Shown: piece after piece, positions 45,551 through 57,209 of the stretch
Layout: the number at the start of each line of letters is the position of its first letter
How positions within the stretch are numbered: the stretch's first letter is position 1
Source: Bidens hawaiensis
Taxonomy: Eukaryota; Streptophyta; Magnoliopsida; Asterales; Asteraceae
Assembly: GCA_021521415.1 (NCBI GenBank)
Contig: JAIQDT010003806.1
Location: forward strand, 1-64,000
Length of the DNA: 64,000 nt
Direction: 5' to 3'
The notes under the pieces: model-generated
Databases searched by the model: none
Seen by the model: only the letters and a program-made list of their open reading frames with translations
Told to the model about the DNA's origin: nothing
Translations under genes and position numbers: made by a program

Positions 45551-46705
45551 TGAAATACGAATTATGTTTTACCTTTTTGAGTCAAAATCGGTCCAAGTTC
45601 ACCTTTAAGATGTGGTTTCGGCTGAGGTTAACCACATTTGACCGATTTTTAGTATCTAGGCGGATTTACGGAAACTCGTCTCAACGACATATCTTGTAGC
45701 GAGTACTCGGAGAGTACTCGGCCTTTGAAGAAACACTAAGTGACCCTGGGCAGATTACGGATAATCTAGGGGTTAAGTAATGTTTCCCACAAGGATGAGG
45801 TCCAGCAAAGAAGGTTATTCTTCAGGTGACCTGCAAAACAGATACCGTAAGCTCGTCACTGAGAAGGGGGGGTTCCTTCTTGTGACCACCCTCCGGCGTG
45901 AGAATCAGACTAGATTGCTCTGAATATAAGTGTATATTAAGAGATTGCTAGAGAAGATAAGATAATGAGATATCAGATGATGTCCTTACCATTCCAAGGT
46001 GTTGGAGTATTTATAGCCGAAGGTAGGTTTCCAAGAAGGTACAGCCGGCTGAATAGTATTCATGTTCTACCAACAGTGGGCTACGCACAAGCCATGCTGG
46101 TTGGTGGATAGGCTGCGGCCGACAGTGACAAGGTCGGCTGTATACTGTTCCTTTACTGCCGGCTATGCACTGTTCCACCAACTATAGGCTGCGCACGTCC
46201 CATAGTAAGGGTTGGTGAGTAGGCAGCGGCTAATAGTGACAAACAGTACTAGAGGGTGCTCCTCCTCGTACTGTTGTCGGTGAGCTGTCACCCTGTGATT
46301 GGTTCATGGGTTGTTCTGGTCAGATCGTCTGTTTCGCCCATACCTTGGTAGGTATAGTACAAAAGATCTTCCAGAAGCATACGGACTGGCTCATTTGGGC
46401 GGGAGTATTCCCGCCTTGCTCATTCCTTCAGGTGACTACTGAAGTAGCAAGAGTTAGTGCCTTGTGCGTGTAGCCTTGCTATCAGTGCGGGTAGCCTTCC
46501 CTGATGGCTTGTATCCGCAACTGCGGGAACAAGCGGGGTACTTCACCATTGGGAGGCTTTCCCTGCGGGTACAGCTGGCGTACTGCGCGTAAGGTCTTCT
46601 CTGAGCATGGTGGGTCCTGCGGAAGCAGTTGGTCGTTGCGCAGACGTCCCTCTTCAAGGTGAGTCTTGCGGGTCCAACTGGGCTCTGCTGGGACCTACCT
46701 CTTCA
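45551..46705 (-). mobile_element. probable LTR of a gypsy element, minus strand
   Basis: On the minus strand it starts TGAAGAGGTAGG at 46705 right after a polypurine tract. It has a GC-rich U3 with repeated CCGGC/TTGGTGG words (46020-46260) and a TATA box (CTATAAATAC, about 46006-46015). Downstream is a leader with GCCGGAGGGTGGTCACAAG and GTGACGAGCTTACGGTA, a text I associate with Tat/Ogre-type LTR and leader sequences. The downstream end is not defined because no partner LTR or duplication is present. Confidence 0.5.
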
Positions 46706-46721
46706 AGTCCCCCCAGTCCAA
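46706..46721 (-). other. polypurine tract of minus-strand element
   Basis: The sense strand reads TGGACTGGGGGGACT directly before TGAAGAGG. Confidence 0.55.
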
Positions 46722-47619
46722 TGTTCTTCTCATGAATTATTAATAAGTGAGGTGAACTTTTGGACTAGCAAGGGGTTTTGAAAAGGGTTTTTAGTTTTAA
46801 GGTTTTCCGTGAGGATTCTTCCCGCGGTTTTCCTAATGTCACGCAGAAATTCCCGACTTTTCTGCTTGATCTTTGGGTATGAAGCGGGTAGGTCTGTAAC
46901 CTCCTCGCAAGTCAGGAGCGTTGAGTCCCACTTGTGTGGATTCTCCATGGGGTTTTGGTAGTTTTCAACATAGTGATCAATTATGTTAAAACCACCAATT
47001 CCATCTTGGAGTTTCAAACAATATAGTTCTCGACGTTCCCGCCATGCGGGGATGTTATTCCCGTTTCCGCAAGCATGGCCCAGAAGATCCTTCTTGGTTT
47101 GAATTCCCTGCGGAGCGCTAAGTATGTGAAGGGTTTTGCCTTGACACTGTACCCGCACTCGTCTTACGGTTACTTTACTTCCAAGGTATTCCTGGCGTCA
47201 ATTCCCTGCGGGTGCTAAGTATGTGAAGGGCTTTGCCTTAACACTTTACTCGCACCTGTCTTATAGTTACTTGGTTGCCAAGGTAAGGGGTATTTTCCCG
47301 CTTTTGAAATTTTGAAATTTTGAAATTCGAAGAGTTGGTGAAAGGATAAGAACAGTCCAAACTATTGAAACGTCGTCCGACGGTTTCTTCTGACAGTGTC
47401 AGGTCGTGCAGGAAGTTATGGCGACGTGACAGTATATGGTCATTCCAGGCGCTTTTTCAGGCGCGTGGGCGCGAATTTTCGGGCGCGTGGCCGCGAAATT
47501 ACTGGCACGCGTCCTTTCAACAGCTGTTGCCAGCTTGCTTTTTGCCACGTGTCATAGTTTCATTGCACCTGCGATTTCTCTCTCTTCCGCATTAAATTCA
47601 TCGCATTAATTGCGATTAG
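46722..47619. other. region between LTR and antisense gene
   Basis: It contains a direct duplication (about 47099-47186 and 47199-47282; AATTCCCTGCGG, GCTAAGTATGTGAAGGG, TTTGCCTT). A minus-strand frame of 142 codons at 46730-47158 has no recognisable motif and overlaps the duplication, so I do not call it a gene. Confidence 0.5.
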
Positions 47620-47628
47620 TATATAAAG
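47546..47628 (+). promoter_or_regulatory. promoter of the five-exon gene
   Basis: A G-box CACGTG at 47546-47551 and a TATA box TATATAAAG at 47620-47628, followed by a CT-rich leader (47645-47700) and the ATG at 47754. The spacing is normal for a plant polymerase II promoter. Confidence 0.65.
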
Positions 47629-47753
47629 GGGGAGAGGGTCCTTTGTAATCAACACTTTCACTTTTCTCTTCATCTTCAAAACGATTTCCGGCGAATACTC
47701 TCCTTTTCAGTCGAGCATTCTTTTGAAATCGTTCTCCTTTTCATACCTGCAAG

Positions 47754-50700
47754 ATGTCTTCTGTTCACGATCTTGAGGCTACAGCCCAGGAGGCTGGGGT
47801 GTACGCCGAGCACCTGTCATCCACGTCCGACAAGGATGACAAGAGTACTGCTGGCGAGTGCCAGTGTGCTCTGCCTGTCGATCTATATCAGTACATCGTC
47901 AGGAAGTTCATGCTCGAGTCTCTCGAGCCTGAGTTTCCTGAACCTCATCAGACGGTGTATGATGCCCCCAGAGGCAAGATCGGGGTATATGCCGCATTCT
48001 TTGTCTATGGGAATCTTAGGTTCCCTTTGACAAAGTTTGTGTACCGTGTCCTAGAGAGGCACGGTGTACACCTGACCGAGGTGCACCCGATGGCGATCGC
48101 GAAGATTCGCCACTTCGAGTGGGTGTGCCGGATTCTGGGCGTTGAGCCCTTCGTCGACCGCCTGATGACCTTCTACTCTTGGAGGTGCATCCAGGGGTGG
48201 TATACTCTGATAACCCGGATCAAGGGTTTGAAGATTTGCGCAACCGAGCGCAGTCTTCGTTCATGGAAGTGGGAGTTCTTTTTTATCTCCGCTCGCGCCA
48301 TCCCCCTTGCCATGAAGTTCAAGAATGGGCAAGCACTCCCCAGCCTTCACGCCTCCAACTACCAGGAGGCGGAATGGTTCTCAAAGATATCCCGAGTCCA
48401 ATCTCCGGTTTACCGCTTTGCGGAGTCCGGGATGGTGATGCTCGGGATGAGCCGGGTGTGGAAGGATGCGGATGCGCAAAAGATCCCGATCGTCCTTGAA
48501 TACGGTTTGAACTCTGTCCCTTACGGTACGCTCTGTCTTCTTTGTTTATATAGGTTTGTCTTCTAACTGTTTTTCTTTTATTTCAGAGGGGAACGACTTG
48601 CAGTCGCTCCTCTATCCGCGGGAGGCCGACAGTCCCGCTCGGATGGGTACTCGTGCTCTAGATGAGAACGAGTTGCCCATCCTTGCACAGACGGCGGATC
48701 GGTTGGTGGAGGTCTACCCGCCAAGCCACGAGATCCTGAGCGCCAGGCGGCCAGGTAAGGCGTTATTCAACCCTCGACCCCTCAATGCTGAAACCTCTGC
48801 TGGAATTCCTCTAATCTTGTGTTCTGATGAGGAATCCGCAGATGGTGCTCCGTTGGTGCGGAAGAAGAAGGCTGCCTGCGGGAAGGGGAAGGCGAAGGTG
48901 GCCTCCACTGCCGATCCGGTGCCTCGGTCTGATTCAGAGACCGAGAGCGAGGAGGTGGCGGGGAACCCCGGTGGTGATAAGACCACTGCTCCGGAGGCTG
49001 CGACGACTGTCACCTCCGGAGAGCCCAGGATGACGACGGTGAGCGGCGCAAAGAGGCCGGCTCCATCGGGTTCGTCCCCGCCTGTCCGCACTTTTAGGCT
49101 CAAGAAAACCCGTAAGTACAAACTTCCTTTATTTTTAACTTCATAGCTTTCCATCATTAATACTTATCTTCCTTGTGCAGGCGTGGATGCTACCGCATTC
49201 CAGGGTGGAGCGGGGAGGAGTACCTCCGGACCCATGACGGTAGGCTTGGTCAGCCTACCTGAGACGACGACTCAGGCGGCTGCGCCTGTTTCAGTTGGTT
49301 CAGTTGCTCACCCAGTTGAGCCAACTGTTCCAACTGTGATGACATCACCGCCGGCTGTCAGTGCCATCTTTACCGCATCTTTCACTGAGCCGGCGGTTAC
49401 TTTTTCTGCGGACTCCGCAGCGGCGACCACGGTTGTGAGTTCACCTACGGTGAGTTCACCTCCGTTGGTTTCTACTACCGCGGCGGCCTTCACCATGCCT
49501 CCTCCGTCATTGGCAACGACGGCCGATCCTTCAGGTATGCATGGGGCTTCTCGCCAACCTCTGCCTCCTTCCCATCTACCTGACCTCTTGGACGGATTTC
49601 CCTTGGGTTCAGGTGATGGGTTTGGCGGCTATCGGCCTGTTGTTGACCCTACAGGTGCGTAGGGTTCTTTTGGCCTCTTTTTTTTTATCATCTTTTCCTA
49701 ACTGCTTTTTGTTTTTTGCAGTGTCGGATTCCAATGAAGTGTATGTTCCACGATGGAACATCGGCCGAGGAACAACCCTTCGCACACCTGTGGAGTGCGT
49801 GGAGTGGGCTCGTCACGCAGCTCCCAGTGGTGCGTTGGGGGAAGCCATGGCTAGCTACCAGGAGGGTAGGCTAATCAATGAGCTTCGGGTTCTCCTGGCC
49901 CGGATGCAGCCGCGCGTCGAGCTGCTTTGTCGTGAAAACGACAAGTTAAAAGCAGCTCGTATCCAAGAAGTAGCTCAGGCGCGGGCTGTCCGGGAGGAGA
50001 ATAGGAGGCTCTCCGCGGCCGCTGCGGAGAAGGAGAAGGCGTTCAAGGCCCTTGAAGTTGAAGTTCAGGCCCGTCTCGAGGCCCGTTCCAAAGCTGCCCA
50101 AGCTGTTAACGAACAGCTTCGGCTGGCTAAGGAAACTGCTCGGAACGCAACTGAAAGGGCCACCAAGGCTGAAGCTGTTGCTGAGCCTCTACGCCTCGAG
50201 AATGAGGAACTTAAAGCTAAACTAGAGGCGCGCCAACAGGCTCATGATGCCTTGGCGATGGAAGACGCGAAAAAGCTCCAAGAGATCCTGGACCAGAGGG
50301 GGGTGCTTGACCACACTGAGCGGAAGCTAAAGGGCGTTGAAGAGGCTGCTGCAAAGGAAGTGTTGCTTGCCAACCTCAATAAAAGTGAAGCCGAACGCGC
50401 CCGTAACCAAGCTCAAGCCGCCCTCCAAGAAGCTCTGGTTGCCAAGGAATGGCTTCTTCGAGAAGCGTTGTCTCAGGTAAGCTTAACTTCATAATGTCTT
50501 TACGCTTCTTTGTGAATAGAAAAGGTTTTGATACTTGTATTTTTTCTTTTTGTAGGTTGTGCATCGGGTCTTCACGGATACGTCTTATGATGATGCTATG
50601 AGCGCAGCCCTTAACGCTTCTCATGAGGATGGGGAAAAGGCCGGCTTCCTGCTTGGTCTAGGGTTCGTTGAGAAAGGCATCCCGCCTTCCAACTTCCCTT

Positions 50701-50891
50701 TATTTGATGTGGATACTGAAGCTGTATACGACCAAGCAGTGAATCAGTATGCCGCCTTCCCGCATCCGGTGGTGGAGAAGGTAAACGAAGTTGCCGCTGC
50801 TGATGATGGGCTAGCTATCCTTAAAGCCTTCCTTGAACCGCCACACTCTACTGATGGTGCGGGTCCAAGTGGAAGTGGTCCTGAGGCTTGA
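47754..50891 (+). CDS. putative gypsy-type transposase-domain protein with coiled coil, 5 exons
   Basis: Exons 47754-48525, 48587-49111, 49181-49654, 49722-50476 and 50556-50891 join in frame at every junction to give 953 residues. Introns are 61, 69, 67 and 79 bases, all GT-AG, with T-rich ends (TTTATTTCAG, CTTGTGCAG, TTTTTTGCAG, TTTTTGTAG). Residues about 45-215 resemble the plant family named putative gypsy-type transposon (PF04195-like: LYQYIVRKFMLESL, YGNLRFPLTKFV, HPMAIAKIRHFEW). The next ~370 residues are low-complexity Ser/Pro/Thr/Ala with basic and acidic patches. Residues about 640-842 are a long Ala/Glu/Lys coiled coil, followed by a conserved-looking tail. Despite the family name no transposase catalytic residues are visible. 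It lies antisense to a minus-strand LTR, as extra ORFs of Tat-lineage elements do. The function is unknown. Confidence 0.8.
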
Positions 50892-50997
50892 TCTTGAAGA
50901 TCCCTTTCCACCATTAGAGTAGATTTTTGTTTTTGTATAGCTTCTTTTGTATGCGGGTATGCACCCAGCAATCTTTGTAATATTTGAATTTTGATGA

Positions 50998-51003
50998 AAT
51001 AAA
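50998..51003 (+). terminator. poly(A) signal of the five-exon gene
   Basis: AATAAA 107 bases after the stop, preceded by a TTTTTGTTTTTGTA-rich far-upstream stretch. Confidence 0.6.
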
Positions 51004-51068
51004 GATTGTGTTAATTCCTTGCCTTGTTTATTTTACGCATGTTTTGATTTAACTTAGCAATTTCTTTA

Positions 51069-51400
51069 GTACTTAGATAAGTTAACTTTTTAACGTGGCA
51101 AATTATAAGTTTGTTTCGCTTCCTCTTTCATGATTGTGCGGGTATGACCGTCACTTACACTTAGTAGGATGGCTTAACTTTACTTATATCTGACCTGCGT
51201 AGAAGTTTTCCTCATCTTTTCCTTTGAAATTTTCTAAGTGTTTAGAATAAGCTAACCTTTGAACGTGGTAGATAATAGGTTGAAGTTTTGCTTCCTTGTT
51301 CATGATTGTGCGGGTAAGACCGTCACTTGCACTTAGTAGGATGGCTAAACTTTGCCTACATCTGACCTGCGTGGAGGTTTTCCTTAAAACTTTTGAAATT
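51069..51400 (+). repeat. two direct copies of a ~170-bp unit downstream of the gene
   Basis: Copies at about 51069-51235 and 51236-51400 share TTCATGATTGTGCGGGTA, ACCGTCACTT, ACACTTAGTAGGATGGCT or GCACTTAG, and ATCTGACCTGCGT. The GTGCGGGTA and TGCGGGTTTTG words also occur before the gene, in keeping with a single parent element. Confidence 0.8.
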
Positions 51401-52673
51401 TTTACCGTTTTGTGTTTATGCGGGTTTTGCCGCCTTCCACACGTAACGACTTACTTCTTCCCATATTTATGCGGTGAATACCGGCACATCAGTGTGGGAA
51501 GTTCATAAGTATAAAGGTAATCTTACTTTTACAATATTGGTTTAATCTATTAATACTTTCATCATCTTCTTTATTTGAATGCTTTAACCCGTGGCCATAA
51601 AATTAGAATAGCCACTCTGTAAGAAACATTTTCTCCTCTTACACTTACGGTAACCGATGGTGGGCACTTACTCATTGTTAACTAATCATACACTAATGTG
51701 TACCTGTAAACACGACGCTCCGACAGGTGGACGGTGGGAACTGACCCATCCTAAGCAAGCTATAAATCCGCCCCTGGACACATACTCGAAGGTGCGAATT
51801 GAATGTTTGGATTTAAAAAAAATCAGTAATGGAGAGATTAAGAGTTTTGGCTAGATATTTGGACAAATGAACAATCATTGAAGAAGATGTTCCCGACACT
51901 TCTTTGTTAGAAACCAATAACACCACCCGCAGTCAATGGTTTAGTTTTGTGAGGAAAATGCCTCACAAAACGAGGCCTACTTCGCCCCACCCCCTAGTTG
52001 TGACACATGTTTTAGTTATGTTGTGTACACAACGCTCATTGTGAACATTTTTGTGAGAGAGAATGATAAAATGGTAATGATTCCAAGGGCTTTTGAGTCT
52101 TTTTACCACTACACCACTTTGTGTGAAACTCTTCATTGTTGACTAGGACGCCACATGTCACACTACCCCATGTGCTTAGTTACGCGTGGTCTAAGAATGT
52201 ATTAATTGGGCCGGTTTTCGGCTAAATCCAAACAAAAACCCTAAGCTTTGGTTTTTGATTTTTTGAAAACTATTCAGTTTAGGTTTTCAATTTGGATTCA
52301 GTTATTTCGGTTTTGGCGTTTGAGCTTTAAAATTTGTAGCCAATAAATTTTGGTCCAAAATAAGTAATTTGGGCCTAAATCATATTGTTAATCAATAACT
52401 ATATGTATTCAATTGTACATTCGGGCTAAAATATTTGAGTTGCACATTTTTTATATACTTATAGTTATATAAAATTAAAAAAAAAATTGATAAATTCGAT
52501 TTGGTTCGATTGTTTCAATTTTCATTACACACAAAACTGAAACCGAACCGTAAGTTCGATATATACAAATAGTTGGTATTGGCTAATGGAAGAGAATCAG
52601 ATAATGATGATGTTGTTTCCTTTGATTATTCAATGCCAAGAGAAATCGGATAGTGAAGATACTAGTGGTTCCA
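51401..52673. other. intergenic, no gene seen
   Basis: It contains a perfect 11-bp hairpin at 51944-51971 (GTTTTGTGAGG, six-base loop, complement) and two copies of AGAAATCGGATAGTGAAGA (about 52642 and 52724) at the edge of the kinase relic. Confidence 0.55.
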
Positions 52674-54590
52674 TTAAAGTTCTACACTACTACTTAATGA
52701 TTGGTAATGACTAGTGGAAAAGAAATCGGATAGTGAAGACACTAGCGGTGCCATGTAAGATGCCACTGGCATCTTTGAGGGTAGTACAGGTAGAGATGCT
52801 TCAGAGTTCAGTACTTTAATGACGTGTCTTATAGATGGCCGATGTTCGGGGTGAGGGTGCACACACCATAAGCCAACTATCATTAAACGTCTAATTTCTT
52901 CGTCTTCAAACAGCTTCTAAAAGAGTGTCATTCCCGTAGAGCTCCCAAACCCAGTCTAATAACCGCATTTGTTTTTCTTGAGCATTGTAGTCAATGGCTT
53001 TCCGCCCACTAGCTATTTCCAGTGTAACAATTCCAAAACTAAAAACATCTGATTCTTTGGATGATCTACCGGTAACAACACATTCAGGAGCCATATAACC
53101 CAAGGTTCCTGCCAGCATCGTTGTTTGGGCCCCTTTCTCATAGTCAACCAACTTAGCTAGCCCAAAATCACCAAGCTTTGCGTTGAAATTTGAGTCCAAC
53201 ATCACATTACTTGATTTTATCTCTATGCAAAACACATTGCTCCCATTCTTCATGTAAATATAACAATGCAGAAGCCAAACCATGAGAAATTTTGTACCTT
53301 GTATTCCATGTCAACAAGCTCTTTCCTTTGAAAAGATGTAAATCTAAGCTCCCGTTCTCCAAAAATTCATAAGCAAGAAGTAGTTCTCCTTTGTCATGGC
53401 ACCAACCCATGAGTTGCACCAAATTTTTGTGTCTCAATCGGCTTATGATCCTTACTTCCGATACATACTATTTGATCCCTTGTTTGGAACTCTTTGACAC
53501 CCTTTTGACCTCAACATGTGTCCCCAAATCTCTTAGAAAACCTTTGTAAACTCCTCCAAAACCTCCCCCTCCAAGCTTCTCAGTCTCTGCAAAGTTGGCA
53601 GTTGACCGGGCTAATTGGTAGTAGGAAAACCTTCTAGGGGTAGTGGCCTCTGTTTCGAACTCATTATTAATCTCCAAAAGTTCAATTTCCTCTTCATCAT
53701 CATCATTTTTCTTCGTCCTCCGTAAAAAGTATGCTAGTATAGCCAAACCAGTAACTAGAGCCAACGTTCCTGTTATTAATCCAATCTTACGTAACTTGGT
53801 CGCTGTTAAGCTGCTGATTTGAACAACCTTAAATTCAGAACTATTAAACGCCCAAGATATTACATTGTTTTTCTCATACCAATTTCCAGTGGAAGCTGAA
53901 AACCCAAAAATTACCCATTCAGGCAAAAGACTCCTTAGATCAATGGTGTAACTAAGGCCAGTTTCCCATACTAGTGAATTGTTTATGAAATTGGTGAAGG
54001 AAACACTGAGATTCTTTGAATCAGAATCATAATTAATCAAAGCTTTACACTCTTTCCCATATGTTATATTGCTAAACCATTTTCGAAACTCCAATGATCT
54101 AAGAGAGCCAATATCAATACCTACATGGCCATCAATTGAGATATTAGTATCTGGATCTTTTGGATCCCATTCGTTTCCACCGAAAGTATCAAACTCCACC
54201 GCGACATATGGATACTGAGTGGTCTTTGTATCATCGTAAGGAAGCCCCATGTATCCTCCCCCCTTTATCACAGAATTATTCGGAGCAAGGAAGAATGTGA
54301 GACCGTCACCGTATTTATTGTTTCGATATGAATCGATCACAAATGTGAAACTCGTAGAAAAGTTGGCCAGCTCATTGGAGACGTCGTCCCAAAGATGAAG
54401 AAGTTTTATGTATGTCGCTCGACCTGCTAACCAGACTGAACCAGATCGATCACTATTACTTCCACAGGTTAGCTGGATCACCTGACAATGTTATGTTATG
54501 GAAATTGTTTGGAGTAAAATTTGTGAAATTGAAAGTAATTGAAGCGGCATAAGGGATTAAAGCAAAAAAATAGTAAGGAAAGATAGACAT
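52674..54590 (-). pseudogene. L-type lectin receptor kinase, multiply broken
   Basis: The ATG at 54590 begins a hydrophobic signal-like segment (MSIFPYYFFALIPYAAS) and the legume-lectin start FNFTNFTPNN. A small deletion after LSGD shifts the frame into 54481-53468, which holds the rest of the lectin domain (FVIDSYRN, VAVEFDTFGG, DGHVGIDIGS, WVIFGFSAST), a transmembrane helix (ITGTLALVTGLAILAYFL) and the kinase start GGGGFGGVYKG with VKRV. TAG then replaces a Glu codon after KQGIK (near 53468). The catalytic loop is disrupted by a 2-base net loss at HRD (about 53210-53225). DFGLAKL, MAPE and DVFSFG follow, and another frame loss lies near 52906. The C-terminal kinase piece ends at 52674. Such receptors bind extracellular ligands and signal at the plasma membrane. 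This one cannot. It is the only clear host-gene relic here. Confidence 0.9.
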
Positions 54591-54734
54591 GAGTCCGGAA
54601 ACTTGCTAAAATAGTTGCGAGTTTCTTGCTAGCAGGTAGTTGTACTTTGTTTGACAAATAACATGAATATATACCCACATCGAGATAATAAATAATGGTT
54701 ATTGTCATGAGGAGAATATACATTAGAAGTATAC

Positions 54735-54930
54735 CTTTTAAGTTTATAGTCATTCCAGTGAGAACTGCCATATAAAACTTATCATCATTTTGTGAGGATT
54801 CATTGGAAGACATACACTTAATAACGGTCATTTTTGTCTTTTCAGTGAACTCCGTGTAGAACATATCAGACAAATCTTTTGGAAGACATTGCTCTTTAAC
54901 ATATTTGATACTTGTCAAGTCAGTGTCTAA
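54735..54930 (-). pseudogene. exon-like fragment of unknown origin
   Basis: The minus strand is open through SIKYVKEQCLPKDLSDMF and TVIKCMSSNESS to a donor-like AAAAGGTATAC at about 54735. Codon use looks protein-like, but I recognise no family. It lies just upstream of the kinase relic and could be a captured exon. Confidence 0.3.
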
Positions 54931-55141
54931 GTACCGCGTTCATTGGTTTGGTCTTCAAACCGTGTTCAATGGTTCCTTATATATATATACTAGATTTTAT
55001 CTCTAATTATATTACGGGGTTGTTTTACATTATTAGTTTATAACACTTATATATTTTTTTGGATTTTAATTTTATTTATTATAAGGAAGTTAATAAAATA
55101 CTTAGAGTTTAATGTTGAAATGGTTTTACAAATAAATGTAA

Positions 55142-55381
55142 TGTTATAAACCGGTTTAAAAGCTATCTGAGTTTTGTGAGACCCATGACTCACTTATTTT
55201 TTTACTATAAAATTGTTTATTATTTATAAATAATATCTTGTTAAAAAATTAGATATTAGTATTTAGTACATTCATATTTAATAGGATTTTCATATCAAAT
55301 ATTTGGTGAGATTAATTTTTAATTTAATGAGATGTTATAACCCGTTTAAGGGCTATCTGGATTTGGTGAGACCCATACACG
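55142..55381 (+). repeat. two diverged copies of a ~48-bp unit
   Basis: Copies at 55142-55191 and 55335-55381 share GTTATAA, CCGGTTTAA or CCCGTTTAA, GCTATCTG and GTGAGACCCAT. Confidence 0.65.
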
Positions 55382-55536
55382 TGAATTCGGGTCAACTGCA
55401 TGAGAAGCCTCCATTTACAATAAAACAATATGGTGATTTGAGAATATGTAGGGAGCAACCAAATAGCTTTTAAAGGTTTCATTTATATATATTTAAGATA
55501 TATTTATATTATATATATAGATAAAAGATAAAATAC

Positions 55537-55813
55537 AATAATCCTTAACGTACATTAACGTACAAAAATACATATGTCATGAAATTGATCAATAAAATCT
55601 ATTCACAAGATTTTCAAATTGTCAATATATATCCAATTAATCATCGATTCACCAAAAAACCAGATTTGGATCGTGAATCGATCAATTTTTGACTTTTCTT
55701 CATGAAACCCATTTCGAGCGTAGTATGGACTTCTTGAGCGTTTTTTGTATTTTGGCTTTGAGCGGTTTTGTTTTTTTGACTTTGAGCGTAATTCGTGTAC
55801 GTTAAGGATTATT
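55537..55813. mobile_element. MITE-like element with perfect 18-bp terminal inverted repeats
   Basis: AATAATCCTTAACGTACA at 55537-55554 is exactly complementary to 55796-55813. The 277-bp interior is noncoding, with TTTGAGCG words at its right side. No clear target duplication is seen, so the family is undetermined. Confidence 0.65.
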
Positions 55814-55840
55814 ACGATAACTTAACCCTATGTGTGTGTA

Positions 55841-55875
55841 CTAGTAGAAAAGCCTGTGCGTTACGACGGGAATGC
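55841..55875 (-). mobile_element. Helitron-like 3' end
   Basis: The minus strand reads CCCGTCGTAACGCACAGG, a short gap, then CTAG followed by T, resembling a Helitron terminus with a decayed hairpin. The 5' end was not located. Confidence 0.3.
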
Positions 55876-56738
55876 AACCAGGATTCTGTCAGTAGAGGTT
55901 TGGTTCATTATAACATCAACATTTGGCATAGGCATATTTGTAATACATTTGTTTATCTATCTCATTAAGTGCTTGCCTCTCAATCAAGAAGCCTTTTGTT
56001 CCAATTTCATATTCAAACTTCAAATAAGTTTGAATGTCAACATTAGTGGTTAATGATCCGCACTAAAACTAAAAAAAAAAAATCATCAAACAATAGCAAA
56101 ATCTATTAAACATAAATCTAACCTCTAAAAACTATTAGTGCAAACAAAAATTATGACAAAAATAACTAATAAATATATACTATGCAATATATATTAACTT
56201 TTATAATATCTATTTCAACCGCCTTTGCAGCTCCACGACTGTAACACATAACGATTAAGAACTCAAGAGTAACATTTTTTCGGCCGTAATAATGCGCCGA
56301 ATCCGCTTGAAATTCACAGTTTTCACCTTCTCTCTACCGAGAATTGTTGATTGATAAACGAATATTCTTTGAGACAGGTTCCATCTTTGATGATAAATAA
56401 CTGTATAGGATAACATGACCAAGATAAGTATATGCATTCAGAAATATATAAATCATGAATTAGTAATCGTTTACTTACTAATCACACATGTTTACTTCTA
56501 CCTTTTTTTCTGAAAGTGATACCGCAAATGCCCGGTTAAAGTCAAGTCATTGCCCTACACATGATTTCACCAACATGTAAACGAAACAAAAATAGGAACA
56601 CAATAATAATAAATAAATTTAAACAAATGGATTGCAGATTTCATTTTTCCAGTTTTTTAAAGCTTGAAATTGTGCCATTACATAATCTTCTTTTACATTA
56701 TCAAAAGTTTCTCTTCGACTGCACAAGTTAAAGCGTTG

Positions 56739-56743
56739 TTCAA
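56739..56743. repeat. target duplication of solo LTR, left copy
   Basis: TTCAA, identical to 59114-59118. Confidence 0.9.
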
Positions 56744-57178
56744 TGTAACATTTGTTACTTTTCAAACCCGAAAATCCGACCCATTTTAAATTTTCGGTTT
56801 TATTTATGAATATATGTACAAATATAAATATATTTAAACTTTTGTCTTATGTATTTATATTCGTTAAACCGACACATTTTGACGTTTCGATACCATCGAA
56901 ATTTTCGTTTATTATTTATATAATGTTCTCGAAAATTCAAGTAATTAATCAAGCATTTTCTATTCAATTCATTTAAGTTATAAAACTCCGGAATTTAATG
57001 TTGTATCTAAATGAGACCCGAACTATTTGGGCATAATATTAAAACTATCTAAATTTATAAACTTTTGTTTTCATTCCTAATACATCTTAAAGTCCGAGGT
57101 TCAATGTGTAAATATAGTTTAAAAACAAATTATAAAGGTTTCAATAGTACAAGGGCTAAAGGTGAAAATTCATTTAAA

Positions 57179-57209
<31 letters not shown>

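Noticed and set aside
46730..47158. 142-codon minus-strand frame as a gene
   Set aside because: No recognisable motif is present. It overlaps a direct duplication and lies between a polypurine tract and an antisense promoter, where noncoding sequence is expected.
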